NCBI RefSeq assembly: GCF_001427225.1
Contig: NZ_LMFH01000005.1
Location: 265,045 to 329,044 of the forward strand
Source: Lysobacter sp. Root494
GTDB lineage: Bacteria; Pseudomonadota; Gammaproteobacteria; Xanthomonadales; Xanthomonadaceae
Direction of reading: 5' to 3'
DNA: 64,000 bases
The translations under genes were made by a program, and so were the position numbers. This document shows positions 13,556 to 22,865 of the stretch, in pieces. The notes beneath the pieces were generated by a model, which saw only the letters and a program-made list of their open reading frames with translations, did not search any database and was not told the DNA's origin. The first letter of the stretch is position 1. Each line of letters begins with the position of its first letter.

Positions 13556-14859
13556 CGCGCGCCGTCCGGCTGCGCGGGCGACCTGTAAACCGTGCCGTCC
13601 TTCATCACGAAATCGACCTTGAGCACCGCGTTGATGTCCTCGAGCGGATTGCCCGGCACGGCGACGATGTCCGCGCGCTTGCCGGGTTCGATCACGCCCT
13701 GGTCGTCGGCGCCGAGCACCTGCGCGGCGTTGATGGTCGCGGCCTGCAGGGCGAAGGACGCCGGCATTCCGGCTTCGACCATGTAGACGAATTCGCGCGC
13801 GTTGTCGCCGTGCGGCCCGACGCCCATGTCGGTGCCGAAGGCGATCTTCACGCCGTTGCGGTAGGCCTTGCCGGCGGTGTCCTGGATCTGCGCGCCGACG
13901 CGCGCGGCCTTCGGGCGGATGATGTCGGGGAAGTAGCCGTCGATCTTCGCCTTGTCCGCGACGAAGCGGCCCGCGTAGATGGTCGGCACGTACCAGGTGC
14001 CTTTCTGCTTCATCAGCGACATCACTTCGTCGCTCATGTAGGTGCCGTGTTCGATCGAAGTCACGCCGCCGAGCACGGCGCGCTTCATGCCTTCGGTACC
14101 GTGCGCGTGCGCGGCGACCTTGTAGCCGTAGTCCTTCGCGGTATCGACGACCGCCTTGATCTCGTCCACGGTGAATTGCGGCGCGTCCGCGGATTTCGCG
14201 TACGACAGCACGCCGCCGGTCGCGGTGATCTTGATGACGTCGCTGCCGTCCTTGTAGCGCTGGCGTACGGCCTGGCGCGCGTCGTCGACGGAATTCACCA
14301 CGCCCTCGGTGGGGCCGGGCGGGCCGATCAGGTGCGACAGTTCGGCGTTGTAGCCGTTGGTGGGATCGGCGTGGCCGCCGGTGGTGCCGATCGCGGTGCC
14401 CGCAGCCCAGATGCGCGGTCCGTCCACCAGCCCCTGGTTGATCGCGTCGCGCAGATGCAGCGTTACTTCGCCGCCGAGGTCGCGCACGCTGGTGAAGCCG
14501 GCGAGCAGTGTCTTCTTCGCATAGCCCACGGAGCGGAAGGCGAAATCGGTGGCGTCGAGGCGGAATTCCTCTTCGTACGACTTCGGGCTGCTTTCCCCCG
14601 CGAGGTGCACATGCAGGTCGGTCCAGCCGGGCGTGCAGGTATGGCCAGCGAGGTCGATGGACTGCGCGCCGGGAACCGCCGCGTGGCCGGCGAGCACTTC
14701 GGCGACCTTGCCATCGCGCACGATCACGGTGCGGTCGTCGATCACGTGGCCGGCGCGCGAATCGAAGAGTTTCCCGCAGTGCAGCGCCACGGGGCTGGCT
14801 GCATGTGCCTGCAGCGGGAAGCAGAGGATGGACAGCGCAGCGAAGGCGAGACGGTTCAT
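13552..14859 (-). CDS. Exported amidohydrolase (imidazolonepropionase/prolidase-like)
   Basis: A 435-aa protein with a cleavable signal peptide ([20 protein letters not shown]). Metal ligands of the amidohydrolase superfamily are visible: DLHVH, the probable carboxylated Lys in [17 protein letters not shown] and FGTDMG. The closest type is the Xaa-Pro dipeptidase/imidazolonepropionase-like group that acts on peptides with C-terminal residues in the periplasm. The substrate is uncertain. It is the first gene of a two-gene unit with the SemiSWEET. Confidence 0.88.
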   Translation of the reverse strand: MNRLAFAALSILCFPLQAHAASPVALHCGKLFDSRAGHVIDDRTVIVRDGKVAEVLAGHAAVPGAQSIDLAGHTCTPGWTDLHVHLAGESSPKSYEEEFRLDATDFAFRSVGYAKKTLLAGFTSVRDLGGEVTLHLRDAINQGLVDGPRIWAAGTAIGTTGGHADPTNGYNAELSHLIGPPGPTEGVVNSVDDARQAVRQRYKDGSDVIKITATGGVLSYAKSADAPQFTVDEIKAVVDTAKDYGYKVAAHAHGTEGMKRAVLGGVTSIEHGTYMSDEVMSLMKQKGTWYVPTIYAGRFVADKAKIDGYFPDIIRPKAARVGAQIQDTAGKAYRNGVKIAFGTDMGVGPHGDNAREFVYMVEAGMPASFALQAATINAAQVLGADDQGVIEPGKRADIVAVPGNPLEDINAVLKVDFVMKDGTVYRSPAQPDGAR

Positions 14860-15067
14860 GGGTACGGTCCGGGCGGCGAAGGCGCGATTCTTAGCACGGT
14901 CCGCCGCCCGCCCGTAGCGCGCGGGTGCACGGAAGCGCCGTCCGGGCGAAATCCGGCAAAGCTGCCGGTAGCGGCGGTGGCGCGGACCGCCGCCGTCCTG
15001 TCGCAGCATGACGGCCATGCTGCGCTGCGGTAGGCTTTCGGGTCTTTCCTGTCCAGCGCCATTGACC

Positions 15068-17851
15068 GTGTCCAGCGAAGCCGTCCAGTCCGATCATGCC
15101 CCCGACCAGCCGGCCGCCTCCGACCCGCGGGCCTACGAGCCGCAAGCCGTCGAGGCGTCCGCGCAGCGCTTCTGGACCGGCAACCGGGCTTTCGAGGTCG
15201 ACGAGGACTCGGCCAAGCCCAAGTACTACTGCCTGTCGATGCTGCCGTACCCATCGGGCGCGCTGCACATGGGCCACGTGCGCAACTACACCATCGGCGA
15301 CGTCATCAGCCGCTACAAGCGCATGAGCGGGCACAACGTGCTGCAGCCGATGGGCTGGGACGCGTTCGGGCTGCCGGCGGAAAACGCCGCGATCAAGAAC
15401 AACACCGCACCGGCGAAATGGACCTACGCCAACATCGCGCACATGAAGGCGCAGTTGCAGCAGATGGGCTACGCGATCGACTGGTCGCGCGAATTCGCCA
15501 CCTGCCAGCCTTCGTACTATGTGCACGAGCAGCGCATGTTCGTGCGGCTGATGAAGCAGGGCCTGGCGTATCGCAAGAATTCGGTCGTGAACTGGGACCC
15601 GGTCGACCAGACCGTGCTCGCCAACGAGCAGGTGATCGATGGCCGTGGCTGGCGCACCGGCGCGCTGGTCGAGAAGCGCGAAATTCCGCAGTGGTTCCTC
15701 AAGATCACCGACTACGCCCAGGAACTGCTGGACGGCCTCGACACGCTTCCGGGCTGGCCGGAGGCGGTCAAGACGATGCAGCGCAACTGGATCGGCCGCA
15801 GCGAGGGGCTGGAGATCCGCTTCGACGTGGTCGATGGCAACGGCAACGCAGTCGAACCACTAACAGTCTTCACCACGCGACCCGACACGCTGATGGGCGT
15901 GACCTTCGTTTCGATCGCCGCCGAGCATCCGCTCGCGCAGTTCTCCGCGAATGGCGACCCTGATCTCGCCGAATTCATCGCCGACCTGCACAAAGGCGGC
16001 GTATCCGAAGCCGAACTCGAGACGCAGGTGAAGCGTGGCCGCGACACCGGCCTGCGCGCGATCCATCCGCTCACCGGCGAACAGCTGCCTATCTACGTCG
16101 CCAACTTCGTGCTGATGAATTACGGCACCGGCGCGGTGATGGCCGTGCCGGGGCATGACGAGCGCGACTGGGAATTCGCGAAGGCCTACCAGCTGCCGAT
16201 CACGATGGTGATCGTGCCGGTGCAGGTGCGCGATGCGATCGACGAGATCACCCGCGACGTCGAGCGCCATGGCGATGCGATGAGCACCGCGTTGGGCGAA
16301 GGCGCTGCAATCGACGCGTACGACACCGGCGCGGCGGTGCAGGTGGTCGAGGAATTCGAGCGCCGCATCGCGGAAGAGGGTGCGTATACCGAGCGCGGCT
16401 TCCTGGTGAATTCGGGCGAACTCGACGGCATGGAGTACCAACAGGCCTTCGACACGCTCGCCGCCCGCTTTGAAGCCGAGGGTCGCGGCCAGCGCCGCGT
16501 CAATTACCGCCTGCGCGACTGGGGCGTAAGCCGCCAGCGCTACTGGGGTTGTCCGATCCCGGTGATCCTGTGCGCGAAATGCGGCGACGTGCCAGTACCG
16601 GAAGAACAGCTGCCGGTCGTGCTGCCGGAGGATGTGGCGTTCAGCGGCGTCACCTCGCCGATCAAGGCCGATCCGGAATGGCGCAAGACCACCTGTCCGA
16701 GGTGCGGCGGCGCGGCCGAACGCGAAACCGACACCTTCGACACCTTCATGGAATCGAGCTGGTACTACGCGCGCTACACCTCGCCGGGCGCCGCGCAGCA
16801 GGTCGATGAACGCGCGAAGTACTGGACGCCGGTCGACCAGTACATCGGCGGCATCGAGCACGCGATCCTGCATCTGCTGTATTTCCGCTTCTACCACAAG
16901 CTGTTGCGCGACCAGGGCTTCGTGGCTTCCGACGAACCCGCGATCAACCTGCTGTGCCAGGGCATGGTGATCGCCGAGACGTTCTATCGCGAGAACACGG
17001 ACGGTTCGAAGGACTGGTTCAATCCCGCCGACGTCGAAGTAGAGAAGGACGCGCGCGGCCACATCACCGGCGCGAAGCTGAAGTCGGACGGCCAGCCCGT
17101 GCGCATCGGCGGCACCGAGAAGATGTCGAAGTCGAAGAACAACGGCGTCGACCCGCAGCTGATGGTCGGCAAGTTCGGTGCGGATACGGTGCGTCTGTTC
17201 TCGATGTTCGCCGCGCCACCCGAACAGTCGCTGGAATGGAACGAGGCCGGTGTCGAAGGCATGGCGCGCTTCCTGCGCCGCTTCTGGCGTGAAGTGCTGA
17301 CACACGTGTCGCAGCCGGATCATCCTGAAGTCGATGCGTCGCAACTCGATGCTGCGCAGAAGACCCTGCGCCGCCAGCTGCACGAGACGATCCAGAAGGT
17401 CGGCGACGACTACGGCCGCCGCCACAGCTTCAACACCGCGATCGCCGCATTGATGGAGCTGCTCAACCACGTGCAGAAGTTCGGCGACATGAGCGACATG
17501 GGTCGCGCCGTGCGCCACGAGGCGCTGCAGGCGATGGTGCTGCTGCTCAACCCGGTGACGCCGCACGTTTGCCATGCGCTGTGGCAGGCGCTGGGCCATC
17601 CGGAAACGCTGCTCGAAGACGTGCCGTTCCCGGCCGCCGATCCTACTGCGCTGGTCCGTGATGCCGTCACCTTGGCGGTGCAGGTCAACGGCAAGCTGCG
17701 CGGCACCATCGAGGTGCCGGTGAATGTCTCGAAGGAAGAGGCCGAGCGTCTTGCGCTGGCCGAACCGGGCGTCGCGCAGTTCGTCTCCGGGCATGTGGTC
17801 AAGAAGGTGATCGTGGTGCCGGGGAAGATCGTCAATATCGTGGTGGGTTGA
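15068..17851 (+). CDS. leuS: Leucine-tRNA ligase
   Basis: A 927-aa class I aminoacyl-tRNA synthetase, a normal length. The HIGH-type motif is HMGH (near residues 66-69, [19 protein letters not shown]) and the KMSKS loop is [13 protein letters not shown] (near 685). The CP1 editing domain contains the [12 protein letters not shown] motif. A zinc-type CAKCGD...CPRCGG pair lies between. No ATG fits; GTG at 15068 begins MSSEAVQSD, and the upstream open frame is poor. The next genes on the strand include lptE-holA-nadD-rsfS, the usual downstream neighbours. Confidence 0.96.
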   Translation: MSSEAVQSDHAPDQPAASDPRAYEPQAVEASAQRFWTGNRAFEVDEDSAKPKYYCLSMLPYPSGALHMGHVRNYTIGDVISRYKRMSGHNVLQPMGWDAFGLPAENAAIKNNTAPAKWTYANIAHMKAQLQQMGYAIDWSREFATCQPSYYVHEQRMFVRLMKQGLAYRKNSVVNWDPVDQTVLANEQVIDGRGWRTGALVEKREIPQWFLKITDYAQELLDGLDTLPGWPEAVKTMQRNWIGRSEGLEIRFDVVDGNGNAVEPLTVFTTRPDTLMGVTFVSIAAEHPLAQFSANGDPDLAEFIADLHKGGVSEAELETQVKRGRDTGLRAIHPLTGEQLPIYVANFVLMNYGTGAVMAVPGHDERDWEFAKAYQLPITMVIVPVQVRDAIDEITRDVERHGDAMSTALGEGAAIDAYDTGAAVQVVEEFERRIAEEGAYTERGFLVNSGELDGMEYQQAFDTLAARFEAEGRGQRRVNYRLRDWGVSRQRYWGCPIPVILCAKCGDVPVPEEQLPVVLPEDVAFSGVTSPIKADPEWRKTTCPRCGGAAERETDTFDTFMESSWYYARYTSPGAAQQVDERAKYWTPVDQYIGGIEHAILHLLYFRFYHKLLRDQGFVASDEPAINLLCQGMVIAETFYRENTDGSKDWFNPADVEVEKDARGHITGAKLKSDGQPVRIGGTEKMSKSKNNGVDPQLMVGKFGADTVRLFSMFAAPPEQSLEWNEAGVEGMARFLRRFWREVLTHVSQPDHPEVDASQLDAAQKTLRRQLHETIQKVGDDYGRRHSFNTAIAALMELLNHVQKFGDMSDMGRAVRHEALQAMVLLLNPVTPHVCHALWQALGHPETLLEDVPFPAADPTALVRDAVTLAVQVNGKLRGTIEVPVNVSKEEAERLALAEPGVAQFVSGHVVKKVIVVPGKIVNIVVG

Positions 17852-17906
17852 CGTTGCTGGATTGCGATCGGCAGTGTTGGCTGCTGGCTGAGTTGGTGTT
17901 GCCGTT

Positions 17907-18016
17907 GCTCGTGATTCCCGCGAAAGCGGAATCCAGTGCCTTCGCTTTTGTTCGCGGACACTGGAGTAGCTGAAAAGCAGAGTCACTGGATTCCCGCTTT
18001 CGCGGGAATGACGAGC
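17907..18016. repeat. Intergenic inverted repeat (CCCGCNNNGCGGG type)
   Basis: The arm 17907-17938 begins GCTCGTGATTCCCGCGAAAG and the arm 17984-18016 ends CGCGGGAATGACGAGC; they pair over about 32 bp with a few mismatches around a 45-nt centre. Each arm is itself a short palindrome (CCCGCGAAAGCGG). This is the style of dispersed element common between genes in Xanthomonadaceae. It may also act as a terminator for leuS. Confidence 0.8.
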
Positions 18017-18110
18017 GGGAGGGGAGCCAAGGGCAAGGCCAGGGGGCGGGAATCTTTCTCTCGCCAATCCCTTCCTCGCACTACCCTCCATCCGCCACGA
18101 CAATGGCCGG

Positions 18111-18779
18111 ATGACGCCCATCCTCTACTGCCACCCCGATTCCGGTTTCAGCTACAAGGTCGCCCTCGCAATCGTGCTGCTCGGAATCGACTTCGAACAA
18201 CGCCACATCGCCATCTGGAAACCGCGCCACGAACGCTCGCAGGAATTCCAGTCCGTCTCCGCGCATGGCGAAGTGCCGGTCCTGCTGATCGACGGCCACG
18301 TGCTGTGCCAGTCGAATGCAATCCTCGATTACTTCGCACGCCGCGAACGCCGCCTCGATGGCCGCGACGAGAAGACGCAACTGCGCGTTCGCGAATGGCT
18401 GTCATGGGAAGCCAATCGCATCAGCCTCAACGTCTCGCATGCGCGTTTCGGCCGGCGCTGGGGGGCGTACCACCCGGCAGTGCTCGCATGGTACGACCGC
18501 CGTTCGCACGATGACCTCGACCGCATGGAGCTGCAGTTCGCCGCGACGCCGTTCCTCACCGGGAACGATCCAAACATCGCCGACGTCGCCTGCTGCAGCT
18601 ATCTGTTCTTCACCGGCGAAGGCATCGAAGGCGAGGGCGACGGCATTGCCTGGGCCGACGCTGCCGGCATCGACCTGACGCACTGGCCCCGCGTGCACGA
18701 CTGGCTGGGCCGCATGGCGGAGCTTCCCGGCTTCCGCACGCCGCAGCAGCTGTTCGCCGGACACGAAGCCATCTACTGA
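18111..18779 (+). CDS. Glutathione S-transferase family protein
   Basis: A 222-aa soluble protein. The N-terminal thioredoxin-like half starts ILYCHPDSGFSYKVALAI and contains the cis-Pro GEVPVLLIDG and the SNAILDYFA glutathione-binding motif. The C-terminal half is helical, with FLTGNDPNIADVACCSYLFF matching the GST N-capping box. No close subfamily is evident and the substrate is unknown. Confidence 0.9.
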   Translation: MTPILYCHPDSGFSYKVALAIVLLGIDFEQRHIAIWKPRHERSQEFQSVSAHGEVPVLLIDGHVLCQSNAILDYFARRERRLDGRDEKTQLRVREWLSWEANRISLNVSHARFGRRWGAYHPAVLAWYDRRSHDDLDRMELQFAATPFLTGNDPNIADVACCSYLFFTGEGIEGEGDGIAWADAAGIDLTHWPRVHDWLGRMAELPGFRTPQQLFAGHEAIY

Positions 18780-18883
18780 CCTGACGGGTTGCCGCGCGGA
18801 TTCGGGTCTATGATCGCGGCGCCGGTCCGCGGCAGTCATCCGGCCGTCGCCACCGTCCATTTCGACCAGTGGGAGGAAGACCG

Positions 18884-19438
18884 ATGCGAGTGATCCTTGC
18901 GGCCATCGTGGGTGGCCTGTTGCTGTTCCTGTGGGGCTTCGTCGCGCACACGTTGTTGCCATTCTCGGAAAAGGCGATGAAGCCGGTTCCGAACGAAGCC
19001 GCCGTGATCGAATCCCTGCGCGGGAACGTCACCGAGGACGGCGTGTATTTCATTCCGTACATGAACTACATGAAGGCGAGCGAGGCCGACCAGAAGGCGT
19101 TCGCCGAAAAGCTGGCCACCGGACCCAGCGGACTGCTCGTGCTGCGCACGAAGCACGACATGGACATGATTCCCGAGCTGCCCAACGAGGCGGCGAGCAA
19201 CCTGATCGCGGCGCTGGTGGTCGCGTTCGTGGTTTCCGGCCTGGGCATCCGCGGCTATGGCGCGCGGGTCCGCACGATCTTCGCGTTCGGCGTGGTGGCG
19301 TGGCTGTCGATCTCGGTGTCGCAATGGACCTGGTACGGCTTCAGCAACGCGTTCCTGATCAGCGATCTCGTCGACCAGTGGGGTGGATGGTTGCTGGCAG
19401 GGCTCGGCATGGCGGCAATCCTCAAGCCAACGCGCTGA
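18884..19438 (+). CDS. Conserved-looking membrane protein of unknown function
   Basis: A 184-aa protein. One N-terminal helix (VILAAIVGGLLLFLWGFVAHTLL) precedes a periplasmic segment of about 70 residues (YFIPYMNYMKASEADQKAF...), and three helices form the C-terminal half. A GGAGG 8 nt before the ATG gives a good ribosome binding site. I do not recognise the family. It stands alone on the strand between the GST gene and lptE. Confidence 0.75.
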   Translation: MRVILAAIVGGLLLFLWGFVAHTLLPFSEKAMKPVPNEAAVIESLRGNVTEDGVYFIPYMNYMKASEADQKAFAEKLATGPSGLLVLRTKHDMDMIPELPNEAASNLIAALVVAFVVSGLGIRGYGARVRTIFAFGVVAWLSISVSQWTWYGFSNAFLISDLVDQWGGWLLAGLGMAAILKPTR

Positions 19439-19463
19439 CAGCACCTGTCTCACAAGGATGGAA

Positions 19464-19492
19464 GCGCGGGACGGCCACGGGCCGTCCCGCGC
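19464..19492 (+). terminator. Hairpin after the membrane protein gene
   Basis: A 12-bp perfect stem GCGCGGGACGGC / GCCGTCCCGCGC with a 5-nt loop, 25 nt downstream of the stop. There is no T-run, so its efficiency as an intrinsic terminator is doubtful. Confidence 0.5.
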
Positions 19493-19545
19493 GTGCCTGA
19501 ACGAGCCGGCTTGCCGCCTGCGCCGGCCTCGTCCAGACTTCCCGC

Positions 19546-20199
19546 ATGATTCGTCGCAGCCTGCCCATCGTCCTCGCACTGGCCCTCGCGCTGGTCCTTT
19601 CCGCCTGCGGCTTCCATCTTCGCGATGCATTGGTGTTGCCGAACGATCTTGGTCCGGTGCGCGTGGCGTCCACCGATCGTTACAGCCCCCTGCCGGATTC
19701 GTTGACGCGCTCGATCCAGCGTGCAGGCGCGCAGATCGCGGGGCCTGACGACGCCACCGCCACCGTGATCGACCTTTTGTCGGAGCGCTGGGGTAATACG
19801 CCCATCAGCGTCGACCAGTTCGGCCGCGCGCAGGAATACAGCCTGCGTTACGCCGTCGTCTTCGAAGTACGCCGCGCCGACGGAACCAAGGCTGTGCCAA
19901 GGCAGGCGGTGGAACTCTCACGGGATTATGTGTCCAGTCCGACGGATTCGATCGGTGAGGAAAGCGAGCGCGACCTCCTCGAGAAGGAGCTGCGCCGCGA
20001 GATGGCGGCTTCGATCATCCGTCGCCTGAATGCCGTCGCACGCACCGGTGGCGCTGCACCCACGCCGGAATCGCGCCTGGACGAACCAGTAGCCGAAGAC
20101 GCCGCGAAAGCCGCGCTCGAAGCCGCCGACGCCAACCCGCCGCCGGACGAACCCGCGCCCGACGAACCGGCCCCGGCCAACCCGCCGCAGCCGCGCTGA
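19546..20199 (+). CDS. lptE: LPS-assembly lipoprotein LptE
   Basis: A 217-aa outer-membrane lipoprotein, the plug partner of LptD in lipopolysaccharide export. The signal peptide ends in lipobox LSAC (Cys21), followed at once by GFHLR, the LptE hallmark. The body contains the typical VIDLLSERWGNTPISVDQFGRAQEYSLRYAVVFEV strand run. The last ~45 residues are a Pro/Glu/Ala tail (PPPDEPAPDEPAPANPPQ) beyond the usual end of the family. It is the first gene of lptE-holA-nadD-rsfS. Confidence 0.93.
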   Translation: MIRRSLPIVLALALALVLSACGFHLRDALVLPNDLGPVRVASTDRYSPLPDSLTRSIQRAGAQIAGPDDATATVIDLLSERWGNTPISVDQFGRAQEYSLRYAVVFEVRRADGTKAVPRQAVELSRDYVSSPTDSIGEESERDLLEKELRREMAASIIRRLNAVARTGGAAPTPESRLDEPVAEDAAKAALEAADANPPPDEPAPDEPAPANPPQPR

Positions 20200-20225
20200 T
20201 CCAACGTACGACGAAACAAGCGTTG

Positions 20226-21272
20226 ATGGAACTCAAGCCGGAGCAGCTCGCAACGCAGGTGCAGGCAGGCCCGTTGCGTCCCGCCTACCTGATCGCCGGC
20301 GCGGAGCCACTGCGCGTGCTGGAAGCCGCCGACGCCGTACGCGCCGCCGCGCGCGCGCAGGGGATCAGCGAACGCGAGATCTTCGAAGCCGAAGGCAACC
20401 AGCGCGAACCCGACTGGTCGGCAATGGAAGCCAGCTTCCACGCTCCCAGCCTGTTCGCGAGCCGCCGCCTCTTCGAAGTGCGCCTGCCCACCGGCAAGCC
20501 CGGCACCGAAGGCGCGCGCGTCATCAGCGAGTTCTGCTCGAATCCACCCAGCGACATCAGCCTGCTGGTGACCGCGGGCGAATGGAGCAGGCAGCATGGC
20601 GGCAAGTGGAGCGAGGCGATCGCGCGCATCGGTTCGATCGCGGTGGCCTGGCCGATCAAGCCGCACGAGCTGCCCGACTGGATCGAAAGCCGCCTGCGTT
20701 CGCGCGGACTCCGGGCCGATCGCGGCGCGGTGCAACTGCTCGCCGATCGCGTCGAGGGCAACCTGCTCGCCGCGGCGCAGGAAATCGAGAAGCTGAAGCT
20801 GTTGTCGGATGGCGACATCCTCGATGTGGCGCGCATGGAAGACCTGGTCGCCGACGCCGCGCGCTTCGATGTATTCCGCCTGATCGACGCCGCGATGAAC
20901 GGTCACGGCGCGCAGGTGTCGCGCATGATCCGGGGCCTGCGTGGCGAGGGCGAAGCAGTGCCGGCGCTGCTCGGCATGGTGATCAAGGAAATCCAGACCG
21001 CTTCGGCGCTCTCGCGCGCGAGCAATCTTTCCAACGCGTTCAAGGCGCAACGGATCTGGGATTCGAAGCAACCGATGTATCGCCGCGCGCTGCAGCGGCA
21101 CGATGCGCAGCGATGGGATGCCTTCCTGGCGCAGGCCGGTCGCGTCGACGGCATCGCGAAGGGGCGCCCGCGTCGCGGACAGGAACCCGAAGACGCCTGG
21201 GTCGCGCTGGAACGATTGCTGCTCGCCGTCGCCGAACCGCGCGCTTCGCGGCTGCTGGCGGTGCGTGGATGA
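20226..21272 (+). CDS. holA: DNA polymerase III delta subunit
   Basis: A 348-aa clamp-loader subunit that opens the beta clamp. It begins MELKPEQLATQVQ and contains YLIAGAEPLRVLEAADAVRAAA, the AAA+ domain I (LLVTAGEWSRQ, VAWPIKPHELPDWI), and the helical C-terminal collar. A TTG three bases upstream is less likely than this ATG. The 26-bp gap to lptE and the close nadD downstream suggest one transcript. Confidence 0.93.
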   Translation: MELKPEQLATQVQAGPLRPAYLIAGAEPLRVLEAADAVRAAARAQGISEREIFEAEGNQREPDWSAMEASFHAPSLFASRRLFEVRLPTGKPGTEGARVISEFCSNPPSDISLLVTAGEWSRQHGGKWSEAIARIGSIAVAWPIKPHELPDWIESRLRSRGLRADRGAVQLLADRVEGNLLAAAQEIEKLKLLSDGDILDVARMEDLVADAARFDVFRLIDAAMNGHGAQVSRMIRGLRGEGEAVPALLGMVIKEIQTASALSRASNLSNAFKAQRIWDSKQPMYRRALQRHDAQRWDAFLAQAGRVDGIAKGRPRRGQEPEDAWVALERLLLAVAEPRASRLLAVRG

Positions 21273-21282
21273 TGCCGAAACC

Positions 21283-21963
21283 GTGACGCTGCGGGTCTGC
21301 TACGGCGGCACCTTCGATCCCGTACATAACGGACATCTCGCCGTCGCGCGGGCCGCGCGCGATGCATCGGGCGCGCAGGTATTCCTGCTGCCGGCCGCCG
21401 ATCCGCCACACAAGGGGCCGACCCATGCGAGCGCGCAACAGCGCGCACGCATGCTTGATCTCGCGCTTGCCGGCGAAACCGGTCTGAAGGTCGACCGTCG
21501 CGAGCTGTATCGCGAGGGTCCGTCCTACACCATCGACACGTTGCTGGAGCTGCGCCACGAACTCGGCGACGAATTGCCGCTTGCGTGGCTCGTCGGCGGC
21601 GACTCCCTCAGCCAGCTGCACACCTGGCATCGCTGGCGCGAACTGTTCGCGCACGCGCATATCCTTGCGGTGCAGAGGCCTGGATCGCATATCGATCCGG
21701 AATCGCTCGCTCGCATCGCACCGCTGGTCGGGGCCGAAGTCGCGGCGCGCTGGCGTACGCTGGACGCGTTGCAGGCATCACCGGCAGGTGGCCTTGCGGT
21801 GCTGCCCATGGAGGAGTTGCGTCCCGAATCCTCGACTGAATTGCGCCGTCGCATCGCCGCCGCCTACAGCGACTGGCACGAATGGGTGCCGCCGTCCGTC
21901 GCCAGCTACATCGACCGTCACGATTTGTACTCGACACCCGGACCAGACTCGGGTTCCCTATAA
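21283..21963 (+). CDS. nadD: Nicotinate-nucleotide adenylyltransferase
   Basis: A 226-aa enzyme that joins nicotinate mononucleotide and ATP in NAD synthesis. The nucleotidyltransferase motifs are [13 protein letters not shown] at the N-terminus and SSTELRRRI near the end (the ISSTxIR motif). PAADPPHK is the family's substrate loop. The start is taken as GTG at 21283, giving MTLRVCYGG, just after the holA stop; longer frames upstream overlap holA and are rejected. Confidence 0.95.
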   Translation: MTLRVCYGGTFDPVHNGHLAVARAARDASGAQVFLLPAADPPHKGPTHASAQQRARMLDLALAGETGLKVDRRELYREGPSYTIDTLLELRHELGDELPLAWLVGGDSLSQLHTWHRWRELFAHAHILAVQRPGSHIDPESLARIAPLVGAEVAARWRTLDALQASPAGGLAVLPMEELRPESSTELRRRIAAAYSDWHEWVPPSVASYIDRHDLYSTPGPDSGSL

Positions 21964-21964
21964 T
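21959..21964 (+). promoter_or_regulatory. Candidate -10 box before rsfS
   Basis: A perfect TATAAT lies at the nadD stop codon, 28 nt before the rsfS start. No good -35 is found at 16-18 nt (TCGACA lies 22 nt upstream), so it may be chance. It could provide extra rsfS transcription independent of lptE. Confidence 0.3.
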
Positions 21965-21991
21965 TCACGGCAATCCCGGAGAGTTTCGCCC

Positions 21992-22429
21992 TTGACCAGC
22001 CAAGCCCAAGTCATCAAGACCCGCCTCCCCAACCCGCCACCGCCGGCCGAAGCCCTGCTCAGGACGGTCCACTCCGCGGTCGAAGAGCTGAAAGCACGGG
22101 ATGTGGTCGAGATCGACGTACGCGGCAAGAGCAGCGTCACCGACTTCATGGTGATCGCGTCGGGCACCTCCACCCGCCATGTGAAGTCGATTGCCGACGA
22201 AGTGGTGAAGTTCGCCAAGAACCTCGACGTCCAGCCGCTTGGCGTGGAAGGCGAGCGCGAGGCCGAATGGGTGCTGGTCGATCTCGGCGACGTCGTGGTC
22301 CACGTGATGCTCCCGCGCGTGCGCGAGTTCTACGCGCTGGAGCGGCTGTGGACGGTGGGCGACCAGCCGCCCTCGCGACACGAGGCCGACGACTTCGAAG
22401 GCGAGACGGGCGCGGAAAGCCGCTTCTGA
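21992..22429 (+). CDS. rsfS: Ribosomal silencing factor RsfS
   Basis: A 145-aa protein that binds L14 and prevents joining of the ribosomal subunits during starvation. The stretch [40 protein letters not shown] and [34 protein letters not shown] are diagnostic. A TTG start at 21992 follows GGAG by about 10 nt; no ATG fits. The C-terminal ~25 residues are an acidic tail. Confidence 0.93.
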   Translation: MTSQAQVIKTRLPNPPPPAEALLRTVHSAVEELKARDVVEIDVRGKSSVTDFMVIASGTSTRHVKSIADEVVKFAKNLDVQPLGVEGEREAEWVLVDLGDVVVHVMLPRVREFYALERLWTVGDQPPSRHEADDFEGETGAESRF

Positions 22430-22452
22430 GTTGATCGCGAATGCTAAAGAGA

Positions 22453-22483
22453 AACGGCGCCCTGGAGGCGCCGTTCTTTTTTA
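22453..22483 (+). terminator. Strong intrinsic terminator after rsfS
   Basis: A 9-bp perfect stem AACGGCGCC / GGCGCCGTT with a 5-nt loop is followed by CTTTTTT. It closes the lptE-holA-nadD-rsfS unit and insulates it from the genes on the other strand. Confidence 0.93.
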
Positions 22484-22516
22484 CGAATGGCAACGGACGT
22501 TTATGCACATCGAGGC

Positions 22517-22756
22517 TTAGCGGAAGTAGTCGTGACGGTTGATCCCGTCGAAGCTCCCGCCGCTCAGGCAGCAACGCTTGAAACGACCTCCCTGATCCGC
22601 AGGGGCAGGGATCGTTGCGGCCGAGCTTTTCGGTGAGCTCTTTCTCGCCGTGGACAAAATCTGCGGCCCTTCCCGACGTTGGTCTCGGACGGGAACCCCT
22701 TGCGTCGTTTGCTCGTTATCTCAAAAGGACGCCTGTTCGTGGTCGTGGCGTTTCAT
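22517..22756 (-). pseudogene. Frameshifted SEC-C metal-binding protein gene
   Basis: A near-perfect ribosome binding site AGGAGGTG sits 5 nt before the ATG at 22756. The frame opens MKRHDHEQASF and stops at once. Removing one T restores [19 protein letters not shown]. Two single-base insertions are then needed to reach PQILSTA and [19 protein letters not shown], and one more T must go to finish [21 protein letters not shown] before TAA. The conserved CPCGSG...CC zinc motif identifies a SEC-C-type small protein. At least four single-base indels, several in short homopolymers, mean either a decayed gene or local sequencing error. Confidence 0.8.
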
Positions 22757-22865
22757 GGGACACCTCCTGCCCGGAAAGGGCGCGGCATTCTAGCCGCATC
22801 GCGCGATCGTCTTTGCGCCCGCCCCGTTGCTGGAGGGAACACCTGCAGTTCATGCCGCATGTATC

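Noticed and set aside
15860-18121. A 753-codon open frame on the - strand opposite leuS
   Set aside because: Antisense shadow of leuS that runs through the intergenic inverted repeat.
22146-22574. A 142-codon minus-strand open frame spanning the rsfS terminator
   Set aside because: It crosses a strong terminator, overlaps rsfS antisense, and uses a shifted frame of the broken SEC-C gene.
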